This document shows positions 1 to 12,200 of a DNA stretch of 64,000 bases, one piece after another. Source of the stretch: Protopterus annectens (Eukaryota; Chordata; Ceratodontiformes; Protopteridae); contig NC_056727.1 of the NCBI RefSeq assembly GCF_019279795.1, positions 1,211,215,077 to 1,211,279,076 on the forward strand, written 5' to 3'. Below the pieces are notes generated by a model. The model saw only the letters and a list, made by a program, of their open reading frames with translations. It was not told the DNA's origin and ran no database searches. Numbering within the stretch: the first letter of the stretch is position 1; the number at the start of each line of letters is the position of its first letter. The position numbers were made by a program, and so were the translations under genes.

Positions 1-795
1 GTTTTGGGGTGATTGACTGGCCCAAAAGGTATTGGATCAGTTGGACAGGAAAACAAAAATGCTTCACACTTATTGAATAATATATAAACATCAGTGTATA
101 CCAAGATTACATATTCCTCATTTTGAAGGTGGTAAGGGCCTCCTCAAAACTGATTACATGTATAGACCTGCATTCGTAGTACTGCATACATATCTGCTGA
201 CTTCACCAGATCCAAGCATTGTGAAAGTTTTAAAACATGAGAACAAGTCTAAGATGACTCCCCTGTTTAGTTTAGCAGAAGCATACCTGTATCAAGCTGG
301 AATGGAAATTACACCAGAAGTACACAAAAATCAGGCAACTGAATTTACTAAAAAAACAAAAGAAAGAATGTAAAGAGATGGACCAGATGAGAAGGCAATA
401 AATGTGAAAAAGGCATACATATAGTTGCAAGTACAGAAAATATCTGGAACAACCTCATGTTGATCAGGATTGGATGCAAGAATGGTTAAGGAGAGGTGAA
501 TTTAAAATCAAAAGATGAAAGGTTAAGTTTGGTGGCCTAGGATAGTGGACTACATACATGTTGCTTTACTAAGTCCAATGAACATGTGAGAGAGAGAGAG
601 ACAAATACAAGTTCTGTAAAACAGAACTGGAAACAGTCGCACATCTTAATGCTGGGTGTGATACACAATGATAGAGGGTGTGTATACTGAAAGGCATAAT
701 AATATGGAAAGACTGTTGGAATGGGAATTGTACAAACATTACAATATTGAAGCAGATGAGAATTATTGAAAATGTGAGACACAAAGCATTATAGA
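1..795. other. Unassigned sequence
   Basis: No repeat family or gene is recognised here. A 71-codon open frame at 158-373 (+) has no motif I know and no supporting context, so it is not called as a gene. A short (AG)n run lies near 588-602. Confidence 0.4.
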
Positions 796-1137
796 CAATG
801 CTGAAGTTTATATTACACAGGACCACCCATAACAGTTCAAAAAACAGATGCAACAAAACTAGTTCTAGTAGTCCATGAAAAGTAGCACTGATCATTAAAA
901 TTGGAGAAAAATAGTTCTAGTAGTCAATGCTGAAGTTTATATCACACAGGACCACCCATAACAGTTCAAAAAACAGATGCGACAAAACTAGTTCTAGTAG
1001 TCCATGAAAAGTAGCACTGATCATTAAAATTGGAGAAAAATAGTTCTAGTAGTCAATGAAAAGTAGCATTGATCATTGAAATTGGAGTAAACTAGTTCTA
1101 GTAGTCAATGAAAAGTAGCATTGATCATTGAAATTGC
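796..1137. repeat. Nested tandem repeat, 129-bp and 52-bp periods
   Basis: Two nearly identical 129-bp units lie at 796-924 and 925-1053. A 52-bp sub-unit that begins with AGTTCTAGTAGT recurs at 861, 913, 990, 1042 and 1094. The array therefore combines a local 52-bp duplication with a later 129-bp duplication. It has no coding potential. Confidence 0.85.
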
Positions 1138-2840
1138 TTCAACCAGTGATTACAGTGTCTTAAGTAGAGACAGACACAAAGTCATAAAATACCAGGATTT
1201 GCAGGCAGACATGAGAGCAAAGTGGAAGAAGGATACCCAGACAGTTCCAACAGTAATAGAAGCAAGGCATCTCGAAGTTAGTCATATTTAGAAATTCTAC
1301 CAATACATGCAACTCCAAATGAACTGCAGGAGTCTGTTCAAGGCACATTGCGGGTGCTGCCAGGAGCACTTTTGGTTCTATTGAATGTAATCATCCTTTG
1401 ACTTAGGAGTGGGCTACATTCCTGTCATGGTATTAGAAACTGAAAGACTTGGAGAAATTTAACAAGAAGAATTGTAGCAAAGGTGGAGCAAAAAAGGCAG
1501 CTGTTATAGGTGCAAACAGTTAGGGGAGATGACTAGAAGTTCTGATCGCTTCCTTGCTGAAAAGTCAGGCATTCTCGGTACACATTTAAGAAACTGTGAT
1601 CATGCTTTTGTGGCTGCTTAAATGACTATTAGTATATGAATACAGCAAACAGCTAGCTGCCTTGTATTTACATGTTACCTCTTTTCTATGTTCACATGTT
1701 GACTTTTGCTAATGTACTACTAAGTTAATATTTTTTTGGTCCTCAAAATCTCTGGTTTAAGACTTTCTTTTGATCTTCAACATTGGTTGGGGGTGCCAGA
1801 TGAGTACATCACCCAAAGCAATGACTGACTTAGCAAAAGCTTTGTACTCTGAAATGCCTCACACTCTTATTTAGTAGTGTTAATGTTTTAACTGCTTAAT
1901 TTACTGAACTGGCTTAAAAATAAAAAGTTCAAGGAGGAAAATTTATTGGCGTATTTCAAAAAATATAAACAATATGACTGTGAAACTCATCTAATAGTAG
2001 TTATAAAATTTGCTTTACTTTTAGCAGATACTGTTACATAAGCCAACATCAGCATGCATAACAATATGGTTATTTTTAATAAGGATGCATCAGAAATATT
2101 TGCTGAAATTTACATTCCACAGGAAATCTCGACAATATAGATGGAAAATGAGCTCTTGAATTTATTAAGAAGTCTATATGAAATAAAGAAGACAATATTA
2201 AAGAATATGTATAATGGAATATGGAGGTCACCACCTCAACCTGAACAGTAGTTGTTACAGCAGTTTTGGTGCAAGACCTTTTATAGCCTCACTAATGTAG
2301 GTTCAATCCAAAAGGAAAAGGACAGCAGATAGTATTGGTGTCTCAGCAGGGTGCCCACCAAGATACTAAGTTTACCATTGATAGAAGGTGATGAGGGGGA
2401 AGGACAGTTCATACTGAAATCAAATCCTGTTTGTAGCCAACTGTTTATCCATTCTCTTCATTATGGTTATTTATTCTATGCACAAATGCTTGATTCATCG
2501 GTTGGGCTGGAACAACACCCTAGGATGGGTGGTACCTCACCGGTCCCTGCAATTTCATGTGTTCATGAAATGATGTACTATCCATACCATGAACAGTTTC
2601 TGTGGATTATAGTCACAAAAAAATAGCTCGTTTAGACAAAACAGCTGAATCTACAATCTGATTAGTACTAGCAAACACTCCAGTGCATTCTGTTGTGTCA
2701 ACCCTTTGTGAAAGTTGTGTGTGAGGAGAGTGAGGCTGTCAATAGTAGTGTTCAAATCTTTCTCAGCTTGTGTGTAAAGGGTGGGTGATGTGGCATCAGT
2801 TGTGCAATGTACAGCAGGCATTTTTGCAGGATGCAGTTTA
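1138..2840. other. Unassigned sequence
   Basis: I see no recognisable element. A 91-codon frame at 2351-2626 (+) matches no family I know. The sequence could be a decayed transposon, but nothing specific supports that. Confidence 0.4.
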
Positions 2841-3099
2841 CTTTAATTTTAATTTATTTATCTAACATTTATTAACTGGGAAAGTCCAACTTGGAACAAA
2901 GCCAATTTTCAGCAGAGGCCTGGAGAGAAACACTCTAGATGCAAGTCTTTGAAGGTGGGAAGAAACTGGAGCACCCGAAGGAAATCCACATGAACACAGG
3001 GAGGACATGCAGACTCTACACAGGAGGCACTCCAGCTGAGAATCAAACCAGAGAAGCTTTTGCTGTGACACAATACTACCACTGTGCCATCCAAAGCAT
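2841..3099 (-). repeat. tRNA-derived SINE (V-SINE-like), minus strand
   Basis: Read on the minus strand, the element starts with a tRNA-like head: an A-box-like GGCACAGTGGTAG and a B-box-like GGTTTGATTC. A central domain typical of fish SINEs follows (gene-start-like text TGCATGTCCTCCCTGTG). It ends in an A/T-rich tail of TAAATAAAT type. Two 3' fragments of the same family occur at 16353-16441 and 21299-21391. The V-SINE assignment rests on pattern recognition, not on an alignment. Confidence 0.7.
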
Positions 3100-3820
3100 A
3101 AATTGTTGTCAGCAACAAAGACACATGACCAAAGACTTCTTGTCAAACACTTGCTGGGCCATGCTGAATTATTAGTATACCACCAATTAATCATGTTATT
3201 GTCTCCCCAACACAATTTGTCTCATCTTCTTCAATGCACTGTGGCACTGAAACAGAAGGTTCAAAATGGAGCCAACACTAAATGCTTAAAGTTAGATCAA
3301 AGGGCAACATTAGAACAGCCAAGTGTACAGGGCCTTGCGTAAGACTGGCACTATGTGAATCTCCCATGCACAACAGGCCACTGCACTTTGACAATACAGC
3401 TGCTCAAGAGATGAAAACAGTTGTATGAGGTGCTTACTTTAACATGGCGATAGTCTGCAAATGACCATCACTCCTCCTTAGTACAGAAAAGGTTTATATC
3501 CTTCTCAATACTCCATTCTGCTCAAGAAGCCTGTACTACTGAGTATGCTGTCCTTTGGAGGAGATTTTAAATGGAGGTCCCATCTGATGCTACATTAACT
3601 GAGGTTCCATCTGCCCAAGTTGGTGGTAGCTCGGGTGGTTGCAAAAGATCCCATGGCATGTATCAAAGAGTAGGGGTCCTTTATTTCTACACAAAAAAAA
3701 AGAATTCTTATGCACATATATTTATACATATTCATAATTTTCCTTACTATCATACTAAATTGTCCATCCCTCTCAGACCCCCCCCCACTCCTTTTTCAAC
3801 AACCATAATCTGATTTTACT
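3100..3820. other. Unassigned sequence
   Basis: No gene or repeat is recognised. The right part may include the 3' UTR of the neighbouring Tx1/L1-type LINE, whose exact end I cannot place. Confidence 0.35.
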
Positions 3821-5093
3821 TAATATTGTGGCTAAAATCCATTTATCATTAAACATAATTTCATTTATTTATTCATTCCATATAACACAAATGACAAAAT
3901 AACTTATCTATTCTTTTAAAATATCCTTTACTTCTATTCTTCTAAATATCCATATTTAATCATATCCATTATTTATTTTATCCACTTCTTTATATAGTTT
4001 CCCCAAACTTTTTTACTCTTACATTTCAAAAACAGATGTTCAGTAGTTTTTTTGCATTGACAGTGTAAATATTTTATCACTTTTCTTTTTATAGGGCAGC
4101 TTTCCTTTTATTGGTAATCTATTGCCACTCTCCAACTTTCTACTTTCTGATTACACCATTTGCTTATTTTTATAACTTTTTTCATCTGTTAGACTTGCAC
4201 ATGGTTTTACATAGTAATGTTTTATACTTACATTCTTATACCATACTTTTTTTGTATATCAATTTTTATTTTCCACAAAAATATTTTTCTTGGTAACATT
4301 TTATTTCACTTATGCATGCTCTTTTTTACCATACCCAAAACATTATCACACTTTTATACAGTTTTACTACTCAGCTCTCATCTTTTTCAGTTATCCACTT
4401 TAATACTCTGTACAAATGTAATGAAGTAGCATATATTCACTGGGTTAATCAACCCTAACACCTTCCTCTATTTGCATGCATCTCTTTACTGGGCTTAATC
4501 TAGAACCCAATACAAAATGAAAAAAGCATCTGCAATAATTTGTTTTCGAATGCTGTTGCCAACATAAATACATTTAATGATGCTGCTTTTTTCCATCATT
4601 GCTGAATTTATCAAATAAGTTTTTTTTTTTTCTGAATGACAATTTATATTTTCTCCAGAAAGGACAGGTTTGTTTCATTTCTTCTATTGTTTTCCAACTG
4701 AATTCTACTTGCATCTTTATTCCCAAATTTTATACCAAACATAGAAATGCCATTCATTGCAAAATATATACCCCCTCTTTTTACTACATCGAAACATTTA
4801 CTTTCTCTTAAGTTAAAGCCATCCCTATCACCTCTAGTCACTCATTTATGCAAATTATTACTTTTATCCAAATATCTTTGCAATTATATCATCTTCATAT
4901 GTTGAGAGAACTGGAATTCTTAATCCTTCAGGTGTTATATACCCCACCTCCTTCATTTTGTAATTTCAAATACTAATCACAATCATAACTAATGCAAGGA
5001 GTACACAACTCATTGGGCATCGCAGTCCTCTGCTACTCTTCATATGCACCTCTTGGCTTAAATAGGCATTTACAAGAATTTTTACTTTAATGT

Positions 5094-5487
5094 ATATCAG
5101 GGGGTTCATGTTACACCGTCGACAACTGACTACATCGACAACCAGCCCTGTATCACGAATTTAACGAAACCGCACAGCATCGAAACTTTAAATAACCGAC
5201 ACCGACTCCATCGACAACGCGCTACACCGACAGCGCGTATTACAGCTAACGGGTATTAACATATGTTGAGTGGGGGATGTAGTTATAATGTCAGACTGAG
5301 TGACATAAGTATATAAATACATCCCCTACCTCACATATGTTAATACCCGTTAATGTCTGTAGCGCTTGTCGATCGATCGTGTCGGTTATTTAAAATTTCG
5401 ATGCTGTGCGGTTTTGTTAAATTCGTGATACAGGGCTGGTTGTCGATGTAGTCAGTTGTCGACGGTGTAACATGAACCCATATCAGG
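5094..5487. mobile_element. Foldback MITE with 8-bp target duplication
   Basis: The element is 5102-5479 (378 bp). It starts GGGTTCATG and ends CATGAACCC, and the two arms are complementary over more than 100 bp around a short centre. It is flanked by direct repeats ATATCAGG at 5094-5101 and 5480-5487, giving an 8-bp target duplication. The arms contain repeated TCGACA-type words. It carries no coding sequence. An 8-bp duplication suggests the hAT or P superfamilies, but the termini match neither clearly. It interrupts the Tx1/L1-type LINE, so it is younger. Confidence 0.88.
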
Positions 5488-5644
5488 GTATAGTAATATT
5501 TCCTAACTTTCTCACTTATATTCTTTCATTATTACCCTTAATATTTTGTGTCCAATTGTATAAAATGCATTAAGGTCTCCCATCATTAGTTCCGCTTTTC
5601 TATTCATAATATCATCCACAATTTCTCACATTAATAATTCTTGA

Positions 5645-5754
<110 letters not shown>

Positions 5755-7081
5755 ATGTGCCATCTTCTCCATTTTATCTTCCTTCTTCCAAATAAATGTA
5801 TTCCACTACACAGTTCTTTATACATAAAACCTTCATTTAACTACTCATTCAAAACCTTTTTTTTTGCCAATCCCTTACATTTTTATACATTTCATACCCT
5901 ATTCCATCTCTTCTTGCATCCAAAGCTATATTTACTTGTCCTAATAGATCTCATTCCAACTCCTTATTCTATTTTTCTGTATTTTTTTTAAACTTTCCAT
6001 GTTTATTCTTTAAACATTTCTTGCAAATATCATACTACACTATTCATAAACTTTTCCTGAATTTGAATTTCTCCTTTTACATTTTTTTATTTACGTCATT
6101 CTATTAGCGTCCTCCTTTACTAATCTGCTTAAGTAACTTGATACCTTTTCCTTGTATTTACCTTTGCTTATATAACAATTCTTGTACTTTTCTTGATTTC
6201 TTTGTCACAGTATTATCAGGTTCTAAATCTTCCAATGGATATGTTTTTATATTTTTCTCTCTAATTTTCTATCATAGAGCCACTGTAAAAAAAAATGTAT
6301 ATTTTTCCTTAGTCATCCACCATTCAGACCAATTTTTATAAAATGTTCTCAAAGTAATATCTTTCCATAACTGTATTACTAATCTCTATCCTTCTTCATT
6401 CCATGTTCTCATTTACCCTTTGTATTCTTTTGCCTATTTCTATACATTTCTTGTTTTCCTTTAACTCTAGCCATATTGCAAGATGATCAGAAAGTCCTGT
6501 TTCAGCTACCTCCTCTTCTCCTATAACTAAACCTTCTGATATAATCTATTTCAGTTCTATACATACCCCTTTTACAAGTCCATGTTTTTTGGACCAAAGT
6601 TTTAACTTACCACATCTTATAACTTAACATTTTTCTTATTTCTTTTTTATGCTTGCCTCTTTATTAAAGTCTTAAATTATAATATTCATATTTATCACTA
6701 CGTAGTCTAAAATCTGATGAAATAAGCTTCCTTTTTCTTTACAATTAGTATAGGCATATGCTATAATTTTATATACTTGTGCTTTCCATTTTAAATCTAC
6801 AATGGTTAACCTTCCCATTTTTGCTAAAGTTGCATCCAATATCTTTACTATATTCCTACAAAATAAAGCTATTCCAGAACATCTCTCATTTCCAGATGAT
6901 CTTTTCTCCCCATAGTTTCTCTGTGATCTTTCATTTGTTAAAATTCTTGCATCTAATTGCATCACATGTATTACACCACTCCACAATCTCCATTCTTCTT
7001 ACTACTTTCTTATTATTCACATTTACAGAAAGCACTCGAAAACTGTCATTTTCCCTTTTCCTTAGATTTGTGCTTTCATAA

Positions 7082-7197
7082 GTTCATAGCCAATTACTAG
7101 GCTAGCTGTGTTAATGGGCTATTGTAAGCTTAGTTGATTCAAACATTGTACCTTGTGTCAGAGTCAAACACCTTAACCATTATACCAACTCCCAACC
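7082..7197 (-). repeat. tRNA-derived SINE with CR1-like tail (copy A)
   Basis: On the minus strand the head reads TGGTATAATGGTTAAGG (A-box-like), then a degenerate B box. The 3' part resembles the end of the CR1 elements in this window, with GCTAGCCTAGTA followed by a GGCTATGAAC-like end. It matches the plus-strand copy at 50381-50520. It sits between the ORF1 and ORF2 remnants of the Tx1/L1-type LINE. Confidence 0.7.
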
Positions 7198-7404
7198 ATT
7201 ATCCGTATGCATTATCTTTCATCCATTTCCTCTTATTTTCTACTTGTTTGCTTAAATTCTTTTTCTGTCTTTTTTACCAGTGGAATACTTTTCTTTTACT
7301 ATATCACAATGTAAATCTTTATTACTTATTTCACAGCCTTCCATGTCCTCTTCATTATGTCTCATCTATTTTTTCTAGTTGTACTTCTACAACATCTTCC
7401 TTGT

Positions 7405-7999
7405 TCATTCTTTTTTTTTCCTTACTCTTATTTTCATTTTTACAATCATCCATCCATAAATGTCCAATTTTGTTACGTTTATAACATGTCCATTCTCAAT
7501 TTTATAAGTAACTGTGATAAAAGAAAATGTTATCAAATGTTCTTTTCCACACACACACGTTTTGGGCTGTCCCCAGTATTTTATAACATCCCTATTCCTC
7601 TCCAAATTTATCAGGCTTGGTATATTTTTTTCTCTTTTCTATTTTAAACACAATGTTACAGTCCAATCTGCCAGTCCATAAACCCCTTTATCATAAACTT
7701 TTGGAGTCCAGTGCTTCTTCATATGAAGTTTTAAAAAGTCCTTTCAAAGTCTCTCTTTCCACCTCAGTTTGAAATTATACAGGCATTTTCATTTGTGTTT
7801 CTCTGTTAAATGTTTTCATCACAAAAATTTTATGGGTTACATTTTCCATTGAGAGAGTCTCAAATATAAAGTCACAAAATGTCTTTTTGTCAATTAGAAT
7901 AAACATTCTCACCTTATATGCTTTTACACCCAAAGGATCCCTTAAATTGTTGCACACTTTCCATTCGTCTCTGTCTTTTTTACGTTGAATCCTTACCAT
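7405..7999 (-). pseudogene. Tx1/L1-type ORF1 remnant with zinc knuckles
   Basis: Two open blocks remain. The upstream block (7775-7999) includes the stretch LRDPLGVKAYKVRMFILID. The downstream block (7405-7605) carries YWGQPKTC followed by knuckle-like Cys and His residues. In a neighbouring frame at about 7440-7490 the pattern CYKRNKIGHLWMDDC is a CCHC knuckle whose second Cys is replaced by Arg. Tandem CCHC knuckles after a WGQP-like motif are characteristic of Tx1-clade ORF1 RNA-binding proteins. Frameshifts and stops show that the gene is dead. Confidence 0.65.
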
Positions 8000-9154
8000 G
8001 TACTTGTTTTCCTCTGCCTTTTTCTTTTCTGCTACTCTCCTTTTGCCTTCTTTTATTTTCTCTGCATAGGTGTTCTTTCCATCTCACCTTTATTCTTCAG
8101 GATTGTCTCTGTATCCTTTTGTATTTTCTCCATAACTTTCCTTAAGGCAATTAGGAAGTTACTAGGCTAATGACCCCAGGGCCCTTACATGCCTAGCCAA
8201 GTTCTACCTTTATTTCCACAATCAGCACTAACTGCACCTGTCCAAGAGAGACACCGATGAAACCACCGGGGTGAATTTACAGTTACCCATCCAATCATCC
8301 AGACCGCGTTTGAAGCGGGTCAATGAGGTGCTCTGACATGAAGTGAGAGACAGTCTGTTCCAAAAGTGTGGTAACCTCTGGGAGGCAATCTGTCCCTCCA
8401 GCAGGTTCTATTAATGTCACATACTAGGTTAAAGGTCTTTACAGTGAATAACCAGTGTACCATTTGATTTGCAGATATGCAGAATTTCCAAAAAAGCAGG
8501 GTCAGAGATTGCCTTGGATGCAAGGCAGAGATACCTCAGAGTGGTCTGTAAGAAATAGAATAAAGTGACAGTGATTTCAGATGATCCACAAAGGACAGAT
8601 GCTGAAGACCTTTAATCTTCCTTGTGAGGAACCTTTGTGGTTTCTCCAATTGCTGCAGGTGCTTGGAAAAGTATATAATAAAAGGTGTGTTGTACTCATT
8701 GGCCTGATGAGGGAAAAGTACAGGGAGGTTATAACTTTTTTCTGGAGCCAATGCCCTTACTTATGAGATGAGCAATATAGAATTCCCTTCTTACCACTGT
8801 GGAGACATGGCAAGGTGTGCCCAGGTCTCTCACCACTGAGTGCGTACTTAGGGTTTTGCTATTAATGTAGTAGTTAGCAGGATCATCAATCTAACCAAAA
8901 AGGACAATACTTTTTTTTGCATTGAGTTTAAGGCCTTGATTTTGGCACCAATCATTTGTGTAAGACACTCTTGTAGGACCTTGACATCATTTTGGAGATT
9001 CTATGACCACTCCCAGTTTGCAGTCATCAGCAAACAGTCAGCGACAAACCTTTACCTTTTGCTTGTATTTCAGAGAAATAGATTCCAAACAGTAGAGATC
9101 ACAGGACTGATCCTTGTGGAACACCACTGGTTACAGGTCTGCTGCTGGAGATGG

Positions 9155-9936
9155 ATTCCCCTGGTTCTAGGTTATAACATCGACAGCTACTTTCACCGAC
9201 AACAGAAACATCGACACCACATAATCGACAAACCATAACCATGACACCTCACATGCCCAACAAACAAGTAACCAACAGTCCACAAACACGAAACCCCATA
9301 CACTGCACACACCACAATAACAACAATCAACTAACAAAACACATCCCCTATCCAAAAACCACACACAGAACACAAACACACCAAAATCCTCACAAACCCA
9401 CACTAAACCTCACACACACAACTATGTACAACCCTAACCCAAACCCTTACCCTAAGGTCCGTCACTATCGCACACTCAGCTAACCCACGCCCTAACCCTA
9501 ACTCACTTAACCCGCCCCTAACCCAAAAAATAGTACTACCGCACACTTACCTAACCAGCCTAACCTAACTCACTTAACCGCCCCTAACCCAAAAATACCA
9601 CTACCGCACTTACCTAACCCGCGCCCTAACCCTAACTCACTTAACCCGCCCCTAACCCAAAACATACCACTACCGCACACTTACCTAACCCGCGCCCTAA
9701 CCCTAACTCACTTAACCCACCCCTATCCCCACAGACTGTCACTATCCACACTTACTTTCTCGCACCCTAACGTCCGTCACCACCGCATACTCACACAGCC
9801 TTCTTTCCAAGTCACTATCCCTGGCGTCGGTGTTTTCATCCGTAGCATCGGTCTTCCGAATGTCGAGCATCTGGCGCCCGCTAATCCGTTGTCAATGATG
9901 TCGGCTGTCGATCTTCTAACCTAGACCCATTCCCCT
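9155..9936. mobile_element. Second MITE with 8-bp target duplication and telomere-like core
   Basis: The element is 9163-9928 (766 bp), flanked by ATTCCCCT at 9155-9162 and 9929-9936. The left end GGTTCTAGGTTA and the right end TAACCTAGACCC form imperfect inverted repeats, followed inwards by TCGACAG words on both sides. The ends resemble those of the MITE at 5102-5479, and both make 8-bp duplications, so they may be related. The core is C-rich on the plus strand and includes a tandem array. No transposase is present. Confidence 0.85.
9490..9725 (+). repeat. 67-71 bp tandem array with CCCTAA words
   Basis: About four units, anchored by ACTCACTTAAC at 9501, 9568, 9635 and 9706. Each contains CCCTAACCCTAA-like text, which matches the vertebrate telomere repeat on the C strand. 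It is internal to the MITE, so I do not read it as a telomere remnant. Confidence 0.8.
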
Positions 9937-10946
9937 ATATGGGTTCTATCAGTGAGCAGTTAGCGACCCATCGAATGATATAAGGGTTGATACCTAGCTG
10001 GGTGAGTTTGTCAATGATGCCGGAGTGGGGGATAATGAATGTTAAAAGCCTAGGTAGGCTGTATGCACAGATTTCCCCTCATCCAGGGCCTTGGTGACTG
10101 TCTCAAAGAAGTCCACCAAGTTTACCAGGCATGATCTCCTTTTGACAAATCCAAACTGAGTAGGGTCAAGTGTTTGGGGATTATCAGCAAAGTTATAGAT
10201 AAGGTCCATGATGATTCGCTCCACAGCCTTGCAGATATATGTAGTTAGGCTAATAGGTCTACAGTTCCTTGAGTCAGTGGAAGCACCTTTGTGCAAGGGG
10301 ACAATAGTGGCCATTTTCGATTCAGCTGAGATGAAGCCAGTCCTTAGATGATGATTGAAAAGAGCACCCAATGGTGTTGCTAATTCTTGTTGGAGCCCAT
10401 CGACAGGAGCCTAGGATGTTATCACGTCCCATAGATGCTGTGTGTTTGGCCTTAGAGAGGACTTATATGACCTGCTCTTTAGAAATACAAGATAGGGGAC
10501 AGGTGAGTGAAGTTTTCACAGAACCTGTCAACTAACAGGTTAGCCATGTCCACAGGCTCAGTATATGTGGTATCATTAACTACCAGGTTAGTACAAATCT
10601 GGGCCTTTCCTTTTTCGTAGTTTGCTGGAGAACTTCACAAGAAGTCCTATTTGCTTGTTTAAGCTGAGGAGGGAGTGTTTCCAGTTTAGGGTTCACTCCC
10701 TCTTATTCAGACAGCAATTTCTTCCTCTTATTGTAAAGCCCGTTCATGGCGGATGTCCACCAGGCTGGTTTACTCTTCCTTGAGAAGCTTGTTTTGGTCG
10801 TAACAGGTACGGCAGAGTCCATGCAGTTTTACAGGTGCTTGTATAAAGCATTGGTGTAGAACTCTGTATAGCTGCCATTTCCATCTGTGGGGGGAGTAGG
10901 GGTGCAGTGAAGCTATTTATACCATTCCACAAGAGGTTATACTCTT

Positions 10947-11660
10947 CTATGGAGAAGTTTTTTTTAGTTTAGTTGCTGCTGGGGGGGGGGGGTCAGGTGT
11001 GATAGTAACTTTGAATAAGACTGATTTGTGGTCAGATCTCACCAGGGAAGACCTCACAGTGAGAGTGCTACAGTGGTCCCCCATATTGGTAAGCACCAGA
11101 TCCAGGATGCTGGCACCCCTTGTGAGAATGTCAACCAGCTGGTCCAGGGCACTGGAGATTAAAGCGGAGGAACATTTGGGCAAGTGAGCTTGAGCACAAG
11201 TAATTTACCCAGTCAGTGAATGGGTAAAGTCGCCCAAAACCATTGTGTTCAGATGTACCTTGACAGACTAAAGTATATCCAAACAGGCATAGTGGGTGTC
11301 CCGATTCATGGAGGGAGGTCCTGTAGCTGGCAATGACTTAAATAGGTGTCCTATCAACAGTTAATTGCATCGAAGTATCTCCAGGAATTATACTGTTTAA
11401 CCAATCTGGAGGTGTATTTATCTTTAATGACTATTGATACACTGCGCCTCCTTTAGTTTTCAAGGCTTCAGTTTGTGGTCTGAACATGTGGAAGAAGGTG
11501 TAACCTGGTATGGTTGAGGTGCACTCCACAGTCTTGAACCAGGTCTCCATGACTGCACAAATGTCTTAGTCTTCCAGTGCGAGGAATGCTTCTAGTGAGT
11601 GCAGTTTCATGTTTCATGTCCTAGTGTTTAGCAGCATAAGTTTGATGTGTTTTTTTTTTT
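10947..11660 (-). pseudogene. CR1-1 APE endonuclease remnant
   Basis: The C-terminal part at 10947-11183 reads GASILDLVLTNMGDHCS followed by VRSDHKSVLF. This is the conserved LDLVLTN...SDH ending of the CR1 endonuclease, where the final Asp-His pair is catalytic. The upstream part (to about 11660) is present in fragments, with an ICAVMETWFK-like stretch, in shifted frames. A G-run near 10981-10991 breaks the frame downstream of the endonuclease. In the family this domain nicks target DNA to prime reverse transcription. Confidence 0.75.
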
Positions 11661-11705
11661 TTATGGAGTTTTTACATCTGGGAATTTTGTCCTTGAGACA
11701 CTGCC

Positions 11706-12200
11706 TTAAAAAGGCACTATGGGGGTGGCAAGAGCCTTAGCCAGTAGCCAAAATCCCAGGGGTGACAGATGAAGACCATCTCTGGCAAAGCATTGAGATC
11801 TGTCGACCAGGTCATCCCAGGCTGGCAGATACTGGATACCCTTAGAATGGCACCAGAAACTAGGCCAATTATTGAAGTCAATCATTTTCCGTTTGTATTT
11901 ATGTATCATCCTAGGTGAAGGTAAAATGCTACTTAGGCTAAGGACATACCTGCCTGAGACACATAGTCCAATAGCTCAGTCATATCTCTCTTCATATAGT
12001 CCAGAGAGGTACGTCTCAAGTTGTTCACACCAACATGGACTATGACAGAGTCATTAACAGTACCTCTTGTTCCAAGACTCGAATGCATGTGCGATAAGGC
12101 GAATCTTGGCACCTGACCGTGACTTTCCTTATCCAGCCTGGTGAGAGGGGCATCTGTGTGTCTCATGATGGAATCGCCTATGATGAATATGTTTGGTTTT
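11706..12200 (-). pseudogene. CR1-1 ORF1 SGNH-esterase domain
   Basis: ORF1 of CR1 elements is known to carry an SGNH/GDSL-type esterase. Here the block I motif IFIIGDSIMRH lies at about 12168-12200, followed in frame by VIVHVGVNNLRRTSLDYM (the Asn-bearing block, about 12010-12060). The last block RDGLHLSPLGFWLLAKAL, with the Asp-x-x-His pair, is at about 11720-11780 in a shifted frame. All three blocks are therefore still visible, including the nucleophile Ser and the Asp/His pair, but at least one frameshift separates the last one. The role proposed for this family is lipid or membrane interaction in the retrotransposition particle; that is literature knowledge and is not shown here. Confidence 0.75.

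Larger units (their letters stand above)
8200..10900 (-). pseudogene. CR1-1 reverse transcriptase and C-terminal domain
   Basis: The RT blocks are clearest at 10042-10371: VPLHKGASTDSRNCRPISLT, then LDPTQFGFVKRRSCLVNL and FFETVTKALDEGK. These are CR1-clade RT motifs that also occur, better preserved, in CR1-3. The C-terminal part at 8200-8760 has HLQQLEKPQRFLTRKIKGL and DINRTCWRDR. The gene is broken by the MITE at 9163-9928 and by several frameshifts. The enzyme would copy its own RNA at the nicked target; this copy is inactive. Confidence 0.8.

Noticed and set aside
158-373. Small gene of 71 codons
   Set aside because: No motif, no neighbouring exon signal, and the length is expected by chance in AT-rich DNA.
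2351-2626. Small gene of 91 codons
   Set aside because: No recognised motif or context.
9241-9483. 80-codon open frame rich in Thr, Asn and Pro
   Set aside because: It lies in the low-complexity C-rich core of a MITE; its composition explains the lack of stops.
9490-9725. Interstitial telomere
   Set aside because: The CCCTAA words are part of 67-71 bp units inside an element with its own target duplication, not a pure telomere array.
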